Origin: Zoogloea sp.
Lineage (GTDB): Bacteria > Pseudomonadota > Gammaproteobacteria > Burkholderiales > Rhodocyclaceae
Length of the DNA stretch: 40,611 nucleotides
Assembly (NCBI GenBank): GCA_023150095.1
Contig: JAKLLO010000024.1
Location: forward strand, 1 to 40,611
Reading direction: 5' to 3'
Positions 29,291 through 36,888 of the stretch are shown piece after piece. How positions within the stretch are numbered: position 1 is the first letter of the stretch; every line of letters starts with the position of its first letter. Made by a program: the position numbers and the translations under genes. The notes under the pieces are model-generated. The model was not told where the DNA came from. It searched no databases and was given only the letters and a program-made list of their open reading frames with translations.

Positions 29291-30466
29291 ATGCAAAGCC
29301 GAAAGTTGGCTTCCGGTGCGACGGTCATCGTCGCGTTTGCGCTTGCCGGATGCTCCGGTTCCTTGTTGGAATCGAAAAAGATCGACTACAAGAGTGCGGC
29401 GGCCACCGCCAAGCGTCCCACGCTCGAGGTGCCGCCGGATCTCACGGCGCCCACCGCAGACGATCGCTATGCCGTTCCCGACGTGAGCCCGAAGGGCATC
29501 GCCACGTATTCGGCCTACAGCGCCGAGCGTTCGAACCAGGCTGGTACCGCTGCGGCCACGGCAGCGGGTGTCGCGCCCGGCGTCGCCGTGGCGCCTCAGT
29601 CCATCGACAAGATGCGCGTCGAGCGTTCGGGTTCCCAGCGCTGGCTGGTGGTGCCCGGGTCGGCCGACAAGCTCTGGCCGCAGGTTCGCGAATTCTGGCA
29701 GGAGAACGGCTTCATCCTCAACATCGACAGCCCTGATATCGGTGTGATGGAGACCGACTGGGCCGAGAATCGCGCCAAGATCCAGGACGACATCATCCGT
29801 CGAACCCTCGGTAAGGTCATCGACGGCATTTACTCCACGCCGGAGCGCGACAAATACCGGACCCGGCTTGAAGCCGGCAACGAGCCCGGCACGGTCGAGA
29901 TCTACATCAGCCATCGCGGCATGATGGAGATCTACCCGAACGAAGCCAAGAACCAGACGATCTGGCAGCCGCGTCCGGCCGATCCTGAGCTTGAAGCCGA
30001 GTTCCTGCAGCGTCTGATGGTTCGTCTCGGTGCCGACGAGACCCGTGCCAAGGCGCAGATTGCCGCGGTGCCCAAGACCGAGAAGGCCAGTCTGCAGAAC
30101 GCCGAAGGTGGAGCCGCGGTGCTTGAGGTGCAGGAAGGTTTCGATCGCGCCTGGCGTCGCGTCGGCCTGGCGCTCGACCGGGTCGGCTTCACCGTCGAAG
30201 ACCGTGATCGCGCCCAGGGGCTTTACTACGTGCGCTACGTGGATCCGGAGATCGATGTCAAGTCGAAGAAGGATGAGGGCATCCTGTCGCGGCTGGCCTT
30301 CTGGCGCAGTGACAAGCCGCAGGTTCAATCGGGCAGCCAGTACCGGATCTACGTGAAGGGTGCGGATGCGTCGTCTTCGGTGCAGGTGCTGACCCGTGAG
30401 GGCGGTACGGACACCTCGACCTCGGCTCGCAAGATCCTGTCGCTGCTGCACGATCAGCTGAAGTAA
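29291..30466 (+). CDS. bamC: Outer membrane assembly lipoprotein BamC (NlpB)
   Basis: Accessory lipoprotein of the BAM beta-barrel assembly machine, 391 residues from ATG 29291 with GAGGG six bases upstream. Signal peptide with lipobox ALAGC (Cys21); the conserved unstructured N-terminal segment that contacts BamD contains KRPTLEVPPDLTAP; two helix-grip domains follow (about 105-230 and 270-390). Co-directional with dapA. Slightly longer than the enterobacterial protein. Confidence 0.93.
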   Translation: MQSRKLASGATVIVAFALAGCSGSLLESKKIDYKSAAATAKRPTLEVPPDLTAPTADDRYAVPDVSPKGIATYSAYSAERSNQAGTAAATAAGVAPGVAVAPQSIDKMRVERSGSQRWLVVPGSADKLWPQVREFWQENGFILNIDSPDIGVMETDWAENRAKIQDDIIRRTLGKVIDGIYSTPERDKYRTRLEAGNEPGTVEIYISHRGMMEIYPNEAKNQTIWQPRPADPELEAEFLQRLMVRLGADETRAKAQIAAVPKTEKASLQNAEGGAAVLEVQEGFDRAWRRVGLALDRVGFTVEDRDRAQGLYYVRYVDPEIDVKSKKDEGILSRLAFWRSDKPQVQSGSQYRIYVKGADASSSVQVLTREGGTDTSTSARKILSLLHDQLK

Positions 30467-30490
30467 GGGCTGGTCGGAGCGCATGAAAGA

Positions 30491-30523
30491 CAAAACGCCG
30501 GCAATGTCCGGCGTTTTGTTTTT
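30491..30523 (+). terminator. Terminator after bamC
   Basis: Perfect stem CAAAACGCCGG / CCGGCGTTTTG (30491-30501 and 30508-30518), 6-base loop, followed by TTTTT. Confidence 0.9.
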
Positions 30524-30577
30524 GGTACCCGAGCTTCTCGCCGGATTGCCTGGCGCCCTCGGGCGGACAGGCGGCGT

Positions 30578-30609
30578 AAAAAAAGCCAACCCGCAGGTTG
30601 GCTTTTTTT
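30578..30609. terminator. Bidirectional terminator, mainly for the Ala-rich lipoprotein gene
   Basis: AAAAAAAGCCAACC / GGTTGGCTTTTTTT (30578-30591 and 30596-30609) with a 4-base loop: a textbook symmetric terminator 15 bases after the minus-strand stop codon. Confidence 0.92.
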
Positions 30610-30623
30610 CAACAGCGAAAAGA

Positions 30624-30920
30624 TTACTTCTTTTCGGTGTTGGAAGCAGCAGCGGCAGCCGCGTTTTCAGCGGTGGAGCCAGCAGCGGCCGGAGCGGCAG
30701 CGGGAGCAGCAGCTTCAGCGGGCTTGGCGTCAGCAGCCGGAGCGGCAGCGGGAGCAGCAGCTTCAGCGGGCTTGGCTTCAGCGGCGGGGGCAGCCGGAGC
30801 GGCCGGGGCAGCAGCGGCGGGAGCAGCAGCCGGAGCTTCAACGGGCTTCGGCTCTTCCTTCTTGCCGCAAGCGGTAACAGCGAGTGCAACGAGAGCAGCA
30901 ACCAGGAGAGATTGTTTCAT
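30624..30920 (-). CDS. Small Ala/Pro-rich lipoprotein, function unknown
   Basis: 98 residues. MKQSLLVAALVALAVTACGKK is a signal peptide with a lipobox-like VTAC (Cys18), followed by a short Lys/Glu/Pro segment and a long low-complexity region almost entirely Ala, Pro, Lys and Glu (AKPAEAAAPAAAPAAD repeated), ending SNTEKK. Two 16-residue units are an exact-looking duplication at the DNA level. It has its own strong terminator and an AAGGGAA ribosome site, so it is a real, separately transcribed gene rather than chance reading. No domain recognised; the composition suggests an extended periplasmic spacer or abundant envelope lipoprotein (inference). Confidence 0.8.
   Translation of the reverse strand: MKQSLLVAALVALAVTACGKKEEPKPVEAPAAAPAAAAPAAPAAPAAEAKPAEAAAPAAAPAADAKPAEAAAPAAAPAAAGSTAENAAAAAASNTEKK
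30688..30783. repeat. 48-bp tandem duplication in the Ala-rich lipoprotein gene
   Basis: Units 30688-30735 and 30736-30783 match nearly base for base (beginning GCCGGAGCGGCAGCGGGAGC), encoding two copies of a 16-residue AKPAEAAAPAAAPAAx unit. Period is a multiple of three, so copy number can vary without frameshift. Confidence 0.8.
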
Positions 30921-31093
30921 TGTTGGTTTCCCTTATCGATAAATGAAGTACAACAAGCTTAAATCAGGAGCAATCAGGTGGGGAACCCGATCTGGCCCGA
31001 ATCCTACCACGGAGGAAGTGCTTGAATAAAGACGTTGTTGCGTTGCCGCAACAAGCCCGCGGTGGTGTCAAGCCGGATTGTCAAGGAAGCGCG

Positions 31094-32224
31094 TTATTCC
31101 ATCAGATTTATTGATGGGTGGGCAAAGCCGCAGCAGTACCAGTCGTAGAGCAGCGCGATACCTTCTTCCGACAAACCCGCAATTGTGTCGACGCGGCGGT
31201 TGTCTGCGAGTGCCTGAATCAGGGCCTGATCGTCGATCTCCACGGGTACGGGCTCGCCATTCATGAAGAACTGGCCGTCTGAGAACAGCAGCAGGCTGCG
31301 CGCGTCGAGGCGGTAACCGTCCTTGATGCAGGTGTCCACGAATTCGTCGTGTTCGAGGGGGGCGTCGGGCGAGTCGAAGAAAACGTGCGGCTTGGGTTCG
31401 GTGAGGTAGGCGCCAAGGAAGCCACGGACGTCGTCGCGGGTCCAGGTGATCCGCTGCAGGGTTTCGGCAACCCGGTCGATCATCTGGTCGCTGATCTGGG
31501 CCGAGTGGGCCTGGTGCTTGAGATCGGGATCCGCGTAGATACCATCGAGCTGGAGGGTGTCCTGCAGATAGTTGAGGAACTGCTGGGCGAGTTCCTGGTA
31601 GGTGGGCGAGCGGAAGCCGATGGAGTAGGTGGTGCATTCGCCGATGGCGATGCCGTTGTGGGCCCAGTGGGGCGGCAGGTAGAGCATGTCGCCGGGCTCG
31701 AGCACCCAGTCGTACACCGGGCGGAAATCCTGCAGGATCTTGAGCGGCGCGTCTTCGATGAGCGTGCGGTCTTCCTGGTCGCTGATGAGCCAGCGGCGCT
31801 TGCCGATGCCTTGCAGCAGGAACACGTCGTAGTTGTCGAAGTGGGGACCGACGCCACCGTTATCGACGGCGTAGCTCACCATCAGGTCGTCGAGGCGGGC
31901 CTGGGGGATGAAGTCGAAGCGGTGGAGGAGTTCGTCGCCATCGGGGCAGAAGAGGTTGAGGCCCTGGATGAGCACCGTCCAGGGCTGCTTCTTGCGCTTG
32001 AGGTCGGACGCCTTCTGGGGGCCGTGGATGACCTCCCAGGTGGTTTCGGTGTGGGTGACGTAACGGGACTCCACGTCCGGATCACGGGCGAGCTCGAAGA
32101 GTTCGTCCTTGGTTACGACGCCGGTGAAGCCGGGAACCGCCTGGCGCACGAGGAGCGGTTTCTTTTGCCAGTATTCGGTGAGAAAGGTCTCGACCGACAG
32201 GCCGCCAAGAAGTGTATTTGTCAT
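31094..32224 (-). CDS. roxA: Ribosomal protein arginine hydroxylase RoxA (YcfD, JmjC cupin)
   Basis: 2-oxoglutarate/Fe(II) oxygenase that hydroxylates an arginine of ribosomal protein uL16 in Escherichia coli. 376 residues from ATG 32224 (MTNTLLGGLSVETFL). Iron ligands visible: His128 and Asp130 in GGVGPHFDNYDVF, His189 in PPHWAHNGIA; adjoining blocks RRWLISD and YSIGFRSPTYQELAQQF. A winged-helix C-terminal part follows (about 285-376). A perfect -10 (TATAAT on the minus strand, 32231-32236) lies only six bases before the ATG, with GAAGG abutting the start, so the mRNA may be leaderless. Divergent from rlmD, another ribosome modifier. Confidence 0.93.
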   Translation of the reverse strand: MTNTLLGGLSVETFLTEYWQKKPLLVRQAVPGFTGVVTKDELFELARDPDVESRYVTHTETTWEVIHGPQKASDLKRKKQPWTVLIQGLNLFCPDGDELLHRFDFIPQARLDDLMVSYAVDNGGVGPHFDNYDVFLLQGIGKRRWLISDQEDRTLIEDAPLKILQDFRPVYDWVLEPGDMLYLPPHWAHNGIAIGECTTYSIGFRSPTYQELAQQFLNYLQDTLQLDGIYADPDLKHQAHSAQISDQMIDRVAETLQRITWTRDDVRGFLGAYLTEPKPHVFFDSPDAPLEHDEFVDTCIKDGYRLDARSLLLFSDGQFFMNGEPVPVEIDDQALIQALADNRRVDTIAGLSEEGIALLYDWYCCGFAHPSINLME

Positions 32225-32303
32225 CCTTCGATTATAACGCGCCGGATTGCATCGGCTGTGACCGCCGCTAAAATGGCGCCCTTCCTGTCCAGACCGTATT
32301 GCC
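32225..32303. promoter_or_regulatory. Divergent roxA/rlmD promoters
   Basis: Rightward: TTGCAT (32247-32252), 16 bases, TAAAAT (32269-32274), a good sigma-70 promoter about 30 bases before the rlmD ATG. Leftward: TATAAT on the minus strand (32236 to 32231), whose expected start point falls at or next to the roxA ATG. The two promoters overlap within 79 bases. Confidence 0.6.
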
Positions 32304-33617
32304 ATGCACGCAGCAGCCCCCCGCGAAGCCGTTGTCGAATCCCTTGATCACGAGGGCCGTGGCGTTACCCACGTCGACGGCAAGACGATCTTCATCGAGG
32401 GCGCCCTGCCCGGCGAGCGGGTCGAATTCGCATCCTTCAAGGTCAAGCCGAACTACGAGGTGGCGGATGTGACGCGGGTGATTTCTGCCAGCGCCCAGCG
32501 GGTCGAGCCGCGCTGCCCCCACTTCGGGGTGTGCGGTGGCTGCAGCATGCAGCACCTGGAATCCGGCGCGCAGGTGGCGGCGAAGCAGCGGGTGCTGGAG
32601 AACGCCCTGTGGCACATCGGCCGGGCGCGGCCGGATGTGCTCTACCCGCCGATCGTCGGCCCGGCCTGGGGCTATCGCTACCGGGCGCGGCTGTCGGTGC
32701 GGATGGTGCCGAGCAAGGGCGGCGTGCTGCTCGGTTTTCACGAGCGGCGCAGCAGCTACGTGGCACCGATGGAAAGCTGCGCGATCCTGCCGCCCCATGT
32801 GTCGGCGATGGTTCCGCGCTTGCGGGCGTTGATCACCGGCATGTCGGCGCCGGATCGTCTGCCGCAGATCGAGATTGCGGTGGGCGAGGGGATCACGGTG
32901 ATGGTGTTCCGGCATCTGGTGCCGCTCACCGCAGCCGATACGGCCCGGCTGGTCGCCTTTGGCGAGGCGGAGTCGATCCAGGTGTGGGTGCAGCCGAGCG
33001 GCCCGGATTCGGCGCACCGGCTGTTTCCGAAGGACGCGCCGGGGCTGGCCTACACGCTGCCGGAGTTTGGCGTGTCGATGGCTTTCCGGCCCACCGACTT
33101 CACCCAGGTGAATATGGGCATCAACCGGGTGCTGATGCGCCGGACCATGCAGTTGCTCGACCCGAAGCCCGGCGAGCGGATCGCCGACTTGTTCTGCGGG
33201 CTTGGCAACTTCAGCCTGCCGATTGCCCGTCTGGGCGCCTACGTGGTGGGGGTCGAGGGCAGCGACGCGCTGGTCCGCCGGGCGGGCCAGAATGCCGTCG
33301 ACAACGGCCTGGGCGAGCGCTGCGAGTTCCACGCGGCCAACCTCTTCGAGGCCACCGAAGACAGCCTCGCGGCGCTCGGGCCGCTGGACAAGCTGCTGAT
33401 CGATCCGCCCCGGGAAGGGGCGATCGCGGTGGTCAAGGCGCTGGGCGTGTGTTTGCCGAAGCGCATCGTCTATGTGTCGTGCAACCCGGCCACGCTGGCC
33501 CGGGATACCGCGGTGCTGACCAACGAGAAAGGCTACCGGCTGATGGGGGCGGGCATCGCCAACATGTTCCCGCAGACCTCCCACGTGGAGTCCATCGCGC
33601 TCTTCGAGCGGGATTGA
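32304..33617 (+). CDS. rlmD: 23S rRNA (uracil-1939-C5)-methyltransferase RlmD
   Basis: SAM-dependent methyltransferase of 23S rRNA, 437 residues. N-terminal TRAM domain (about 5-60; [28 protein letters not shown]), Fe-S cluster cysteines Cys71, Cys77, Cys80 ([10 protein letters not shown]) and Cys159 (MESC), RNA-binding central part, then the catalytic Rossmann domain with [13 protein letters not shown] (SAM loop), [10 protein letters not shown], and nucleophile Cys393 in [12 protein letters not shown]. Complete and of normal length. Ends at a terminator shared with the convergent Bax-inhibitor gene. Confidence 0.96.
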   Translation: MHAAAPREAVVESLDHEGRGVTHVDGKTIFIEGALPGERVEFASFKVKPNYEVADVTRVISASAQRVEPRCPHFGVCGGCSMQHLESGAQVAAKQRVLENALWHIGRARPDVLYPPIVGPAWGYRYRARLSVRMVPSKGGVLLGFHERRSSYVAPMESCAILPPHVSAMVPRLRALITGMSAPDRLPQIEIAVGEGITVMVFRHLVPLTAADTARLVAFGEAESIQVWVQPSGPDSAHRLFPKDAPGLAYTLPEFGVSMAFRPTDFTQVNMGINRVLMRRTMQLLDPKPGERIADLFCGLGNFSLPIARLGAYVVGVEGSDALVRRAGQNAVDNGLGERCEFHAANLFEATEDSLAALGPLDKLLIDPPREGAIAVVKALGVCLPKRIVYVSCNPATLARDTAVLTNEKGYRLMGAGIANMFPQTSHVESIALFERD

Positions 33618-33635
33618 GGCCGCAAGGCACCAATG

Positions 33636-33663
33636 AAAAAGGCGACCGGATGGTCGCCTTTTT
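33636..33663. terminator. Bidirectional terminator between rlmD and the Bax-inhibitor gene
   Basis: AAAAAGGCGACC / GGTCGCCTTTTT (33636-33647 and 33652-33663) with a 4-base loop; symmetric, serving both convergent genes. Confidence 0.92.
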
Positions 33664-33684
33664 GCTTACTGACGCGGATGGATG

Positions 33685-34371
33685 TCAGTCGCGTTCGCCG
33701 CCAAAGGCCATGATGAGGTTCAGCAGGCTCACGAAGACGTTATAGACGTCGAGGTAGACCGCCAGGGTGGCCGTCACGTAGTTGGTCTCGCCGCCCTGAA
33801 CGATGTTGCTGATGTCGTACAGGATGTAGCCCGAGAACAGCAGGACCACGGCCGCCGAGATGGCCAGGTGCAGCACCGGCATCTGCAGGAAGATGTTGGC
33901 GACCATCGCCAGCAGGAGCACCACCAGACCCACGGTGAGGAACTTGCCCATGTTGGTGAAATCGCGCTTCGTGACGCTGGCGATGCTGGCCAGGGTGACG
34001 AAGATCGCGCCAGTACCACCCGCCGCGAGGGCGATCATCGAGCCGCCGTTGGAGAAACCCAGGGCAACCTGCAGGATGCGCGAAAGCATCAGGCCCATGA
34101 AGAAGGTGAAGCCCAGCAGCAATGCGACGCCGAGGCCGTTGTTCTTGTTCTTCTCGATGCCGTAGAAGAACGCGAACGAAATGCCCAGGAACAGCGCGAA
34201 GGCGATGAAAGGGCTACCCGCCAGGAACGAGAACTGCATTTGCACGCCGAGCAGTGCACCGGCAACGGTCGGCACCATCGAGAGCGCGAGCAGCATGTAG
34301 GTGTTGCGCAGCACGCGGTTTGCGCCTTGCGACAAAACCTGCGTTTGCTGACCGTAAGTGTCGAGTTGCAT
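33685..34371 (-). CDS. Bax inhibitor-1 / YccA-family membrane protein
   Basis: Seven-helix inner-membrane protein, 228 residues from ATG 34371 (MQLDTYGQQTQVLSQGANRVLRNTYML), chosen over an upstream in-frame start because GGAGG (34378-34382) lies six bases before it. Family features: LRNTYMLLALSMVPTVAGALLG, KRDFTNMGKFLTVGLVVLLLAM, and the C-terminal block FSGYILYDISNIVQGGETNYVTATLAVYLDVYNVFVSLL with conserved acidic residues of the di-aspartyl pH sensor. In bacteria, homologues (YccA, YetJ) interact with FtsH or leak calcium; the role here is not determined. Confidence 0.92.
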   Translation of the reverse strand: MQLDTYGQQTQVLSQGANRVLRNTYMLLALSMVPTVAGALLGVQMQFSFLAGSPFIAFALFLGISFAFFYGIEKNKNNGLGVALLLGFTFFMGLMLSRILQVALGFSNGGSMIALAAGGTGAIFVTLASIASVTKRDFTNMGKFLTVGLVVLLLAMVANIFLQMPVLHLAISAAVVLLFSGYILYDISNIVQGGETNYVTATLAVYLDVYNVFVSLLNLIMAFGGERD

Positions 34372-34460
34372 GGATTTCCTCCAGATTGATGTAAAGCAGA
34401 TGACCTGCACTGCCTGAGAGTAACGGACGCCCCTGAAAGTTTCAACCGCGCGGCCCATGC

Positions 34461-34466
34461 TAGAAT
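34461..34466 (+). promoter_or_regulatory. Candidate -10 of the tRNA-Ser gene
   Basis: TAGAAT, 10 bases before the mature tRNA 5' end; a weak TTTCAA is 15 bases upstream. It sits in the divergent gap with the Bax-inhibitor gene. Confidence 0.45.
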
Positions 34467-34476
34467 GCGCGCCCGC

Positions 34477-34564
34477 GGAGGTGTGGCAGAGTGGTCGATT
34501 GCACCGGTCTTGAAAACCGGCAACGGGAAACCGTTCGTGAGTTCGAATCTCACCGCCTCCGCCA
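34477..34564 (+). tRNA. tRNA-Ser (anticodon UGA)
   Basis: Type II tRNA of 88 bases including encoded CCA (34562-34564). Acceptor GGAGGTG (34477-34483) pairs with CGCCTCC (34554-34560) with one G-U; discriminator G at 34561. Anticodon stem CCGGT/ACCGG encloses loop CTTGAAA with anticodon TGA at 34511-34513 (reads UCA, and UCN by wobble or modification). A long variable arm (around 34521-34536) and a T arm GTGAG/CTCAC with TTCGAAT loop are seen. Serine identity follows from the long variable arm plus anticodon. Confidence 0.97.
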
Positions 34565-34573
34565 GGTATCCAG

Positions 34574-34601
34574 AAAAAACGCTCCTTCCGGAGCGTTTTT
34601 T
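34574..34601 (+). terminator. Terminator of tRNA-Ser
   Basis: AAAAAACGCTCC / GGAGCGTTTTTT (34574-34585 and 34590-34601), loop TTCC, ending in T6. Confidence 0.92.
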
Positions 34602-34696
34602 CTTTGTGCGATGCGTCCGGCAGCTCCGTGCCCCCCGGGAGACACTGTTGCCGTCTGAATCGTCATCTTTCCACCAGGAAACGAACTTACAGCCCG

Positions 34697-34812
34697 TGAA
34701 ACTGAGTTTCAGCGCCTGAAACTGCGTTGCGCGGGCCGGAAACATCGTTTCAGCGCCTGAAACTGTCTTTCCGGCCCGAGAAACCTCGATTCACGGCGTG
34801 AATCGAGGTTTC
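34697..34812. repeat. GTTTCAG/CTGAAAC palindrome island between tRNA-Ser and thiG
   Basis: Within 116 bases there are: TGAAACT-G-AGTTTCA (34697-34711); two exact 19-base copies of GTTTCAGCGCCTGAAACTG (34706-34724 and 34747-34765, period 41), each itself an inverted repeat GTTTCAG-CGC-CTGAAAC; a pair CGGGCCGGAAA/TTTCCGGCCCG (34732-34742 and 34768-34778) that encloses the second copy; and a perfect 33-base palindrome GAAACCTCGATTCACG-G-CGTGAATCGAGGTTTC (34780-34812). The first hairpin and the first 19-base copy share bases, so they are mutually exclusive. No coding role; origin unknown (REP/BIME-like or regulatory). Confidence 0.85.
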
Positions 34813-34840
34813 AGGCGTTGAGATGCTTACCTGCCGCCAG

Positions 34841-35677
34841 TCAACCCGGGTTCTGGCCGATCACGCCTTCAACCGGCGAGCTGGGGCTGCCCTGGTATTC
34901 GCGCCGGGGCATGCGGCCTGCAAGAAAGGCGTGGCGGCCGGCGCTCACCCCTTGTCGCATCGCCAGCGCCATGCGCACCGGGTCGCCGGCGGCGGCGATG
35001 GCGGTGTTCATCAGCACGCCGTCGCAGCCCAGTTCCATCGCGATGGCGGCGTCCGACGCGGTGCCGACGCCCGCATCGACGATCACCGGCACGCGGGCCT
35101 CGTCGATGATGATGCGCAGATTCCACGGGTTGAGGATGCCCATGCCGGAGCCGATGAGGCTCGCCAGGGGCATGATCGCCACGCAGCCGATGGCTTCGAG
35201 CATCCGCGCCTGCACCGGATCATCCGAGCAATACACCATCACCCGGAAGCCGTCGCGCACCAGGGTTTCGGCGGCGCGCAGGGTTTCGGGCATGTTGGGG
35301 AAGAGCGTGTCGGGGCTGCCGAGCACCTCGAGCTTGACGAGATCGTGGCCGTCGAGCAGCTCGCGGGCGAGGCGCAGGGTGCGTACCGCGTCGTCGGCGG
35401 TGTAGCAGCCGGCGCTGTTGGGCAGCAGGGTGTGGCGCTTCGGGTCGAGGGCGTCGAGCAGGTTGGGCGCGGACGGGTCCTGGCCGATGTTCACCCGGCG
35501 GATCGCCACGGTGACGATCTCGGCGCCGCTGGCGTCGATGGCGTCGCGGGTCTGGGCGAAATCCCGGTACTTGCCGGTGCCTACCAGCAGACGCGAGCCG
35601 AACACCTGGCCGCCCAGCACGAAGGGCGTATCCAGCGGCCCGGCGGTGGTGCTGAAGTTTGGTTCCATGTTGCCCAT
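34841..35677 (-). CDS. thiG: Thiazole synthase ThiG
   Basis: Forms the thiazole phosphate of thiamine from dehydroglycine, DXP and ThiS thiocarboxylate. 278 residues from ATG 35677 ([15 protein letters not shown]), preferred over the ATG at 35668 because AGGAGG (35684-35689) is six bases upstream. Motifs: [51 protein letters not shown] (Schiff-base lysine region), [31 protein letters not shown], and [14 protein letters not shown] at the C-terminus. Starts two bases after the thiS stop. Last gene of the aco-lip-thi operon. Confidence 0.96.
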   Translation of the reverse strand: MGNMEPNFSTTAGPLDTPFVLGGQVFGSRLLVGTGKYRDFAQTRDAIDASGAEIVTVAIRRVNIGQDPSAPNLLDALDPKRHTLLPNSAGCYTADDAVRTLRLARELLDGHDLVKLEVLGSPDTLFPNMPETLRAAETLVRDGFRVMVYCSDDPVQARMLEAIGCVAIMPLASLIGSGMGILNPWNLRIIIDEARVPVIVDAGVGTASDAAIAMELGCDGVLMNTAIAAAGDPVRMALAMRQGVSAGRHAFLAGRMPRREYQGSPSSPVEGVIGQNPG

Positions 35678-35679
35678 GA

Positions 35680-35886
35680 CTAGCCTCCTCCCACGGCCAC
35701 GACGATCTCGACCCGGTCCTGGCCTGAGAGCCCGGTCTCGGCGTAGCGCCCCTTGGGGACGATCTGCCCGTTCACTTCCACCGCGATCCGCTTGCCGGTG
35801 TAGCCGAGCGAATCCACCAGATCGGTCACCTTCCAGCCAGCCGGCACGTCGGCCGCTCGCCCATTTACGCAGATGACGGTGTTCAT
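35680..35886 (-). CDS. thiS: Sulfur carrier protein ThiS
   Basis: Ubiquitin-like sulfur carrier, 68 residues, ending in the essential di-glycine (VAVGGG). The beta-grasp signature [23 protein letters not shown] is clear. Adenylated and thiocarboxylated by ThiF/ThiI-type enzymes, none of which is in the window. ATG overlaps the lipA stop by four bases (ATGA at 35883-35886), and thiG begins two bases after its stop, so its translation is locked into the operon. Confidence 0.95.
   Translation of the reverse strand: MNTVICVNGRAADVPAGWKVTDLVDSLGYTGKRIAVEVNGQIVPKGRYAETGLSGQDRVEIVVAVGGG
35684..35689 (-). promoter_or_regulatory. Ribosome binding site of thiG inside the end of thiS
   Basis: AGGAGG on the minus strand, six bases before the thiG ATG at 35677; the ThiS C-terminal Gly codons and this site overlap. 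Confidence 0.75.
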
Positions 35887-36836
35887 CGCGCCTCCTGCGC
35901 GGCCGGCGCGAGTTCATCGGCGCGATAGGACGAGCGCACCAGCGGCCCGGCGGCGACTTCGACAAAGCCCATCCCAAGGGCGACTCGGCGCCATTCGTCG
36001 AAGGCCGCTGGCGTCACGTAGCGATCCACTGGCAGGTGGGCGGGTGACGGCCGCAGGTACTGGCCGAGGGTGAGGATGTCGCAGCCGTGGGCGCGCAGGT
36101 CGCGCAGGGTGGCGAGGATCTCCTCGTCGGTCTCGCCCAGGCCCAGCATCAGGCCGGACTTGGTAGGCACGTTGGGCAGCTGGCGCTTCACCCGGGCGAT
36201 GAGATTCAGCGAGCCCTGGTAGTCGGCGCCGGGGCGCACGGCGCGGTAGAGGCGCTCGACGGTCTCGATGTTGTGGTTGAAGACATCCGGCGGGGTGGCG
36301 GCCAGGTGGTCGAGGGCGAGGGCCTCACGGCCGCGGAAGTCCGGCGTCAGCACCTCGACGCGGATGCCCGGCGCGGCGCTGCGCACGGCGTCGATGCAGG
36401 CGGCGAAGTGGGCGCCGCCGCCGTCGCGCAGGTCGTCGCGATCGACCGAGGTGATGACCACGTAGCGCAGGCGCATCTCGCGCACGGCGTCGGCGAGGCG
36501 GCGCGGCTCGTCCGCATCCAGCGCTGCCGGGCGGCCGTGGGCCACGTCGCAGTAGGGGCAGCGGCGGGTGCAGATGCCGCCCATGATCATGAAGGTGGCG
36601 GTGCCGCGGGTGAAGCACTCGCCGATGTTGGGGCAGTCGGCCTCTTCGCACACCGTGTGCAGGGTGTGGCTGCGCAGGCGTTCGCGCAGGGCGCTGACCA
36701 CCGCGGTGCCCGGGTCGCGGGCGCGCAGCCAGGGCGGCTTGGGCGGGGATGCGCGGGCGCTGTCCACCTTCACCGGGATGCGGGCGAGCTTGTCGGCGCC
36801 GCGCAGGCCGGCAGGCGTGTCGATGACGTGGGGCAT
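35883..36836 (-). CDS. lipA: Lipoyl synthase LipA
   Basis: Radical SAM enzyme that inserts two sulfurs into protein-bound octanoyl groups, 317 residues. Auxiliary cluster cysteines Cys63, Cys68, Cys74 ([12 protein letters not shown]) and radical-SAM cysteines Cys89, Cys93, Cys96 (CTRRCPYC) are intact, as is the C-terminal RSSY serine block (VRSSYRADE). It follows acoC by 52 bases with GGAGA six bases before its ATG, and overlaps thiS by four bases. Location suggests it serves the lipoyl domain of AcoC; it may be a second copy beside a housekeeping lipA elsewhere (not testable here). Confidence 0.96.
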   Translation of the reverse strand: MPHVIDTPAGLRGADKLARIPVKVDSARASPPKPPWLRARDPGTAVVSALRERLRSHTLHTVCEEADCPNIGECFTRGTATFMIMGGICTRRCPYCDVAHGRPAALDADEPRRLADAVREMRLRYVVITSVDRDDLRDGGGAHFAACIDAVRSAAPGIRVEVLTPDFRGREALALDHLAATPPDVFNHNIETVERLYRAVRPGADYQGSLNLIARVKRQLPNVPTKSGLMLGLGETDEEILATLRDLRAHGCDILTLGQYLRPSPAHLPVDRYVTPAAFDEWRRVALGMGFVEVAAGPLVRSSYRADELAPAAQEAR

Positions 36837-36852
36837 GGGGAATCTCCGCTGG

Positions 36853-36876
36853 GCGCGGGGCCGTGAAGCCCCGCGC
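36853..36876 (-). promoter_or_regulatory. GC-only intercistronic hairpin between acoC and lipA
   Basis: Perfect 9-base stem GCGCGGGGC / GCCCCGCGC (36853-36861 and 36868-36876) with loop CGTGAA, lying in the 52-base acoC-lipA gap just before the lipA ribosome site. No T run follows on the minus strand, so it is more likely an mRNA-stability or translational element than a terminator. Confidence 0.5.
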
Positions 36877-36888
36877 GGGTTGGGGCGA

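Noticed and set aside
30483..30962. Plus-strand Ser/Gly-rich frames opposite the Ala-rich lipoprotein
   Set aside because: They are the antisense of a repetitive GC-rich gene that itself has a signal peptide, lipobox and terminator.
34465..34719. 84-codon frame over the tRNA-Ser gene and terminator
   Set aside because: It reads through a mature tRNA and its terminator; no ribosome site or protein-like sequence.
34697..34812. CRISPR array as an explanation of the regularly repeated GTTTCAG units
   Set aside because: Only two exact repeats, they are palindromic with 22-base spacing, the spacer contains part of an enclosing inverted repeat, and no cas gene is present.
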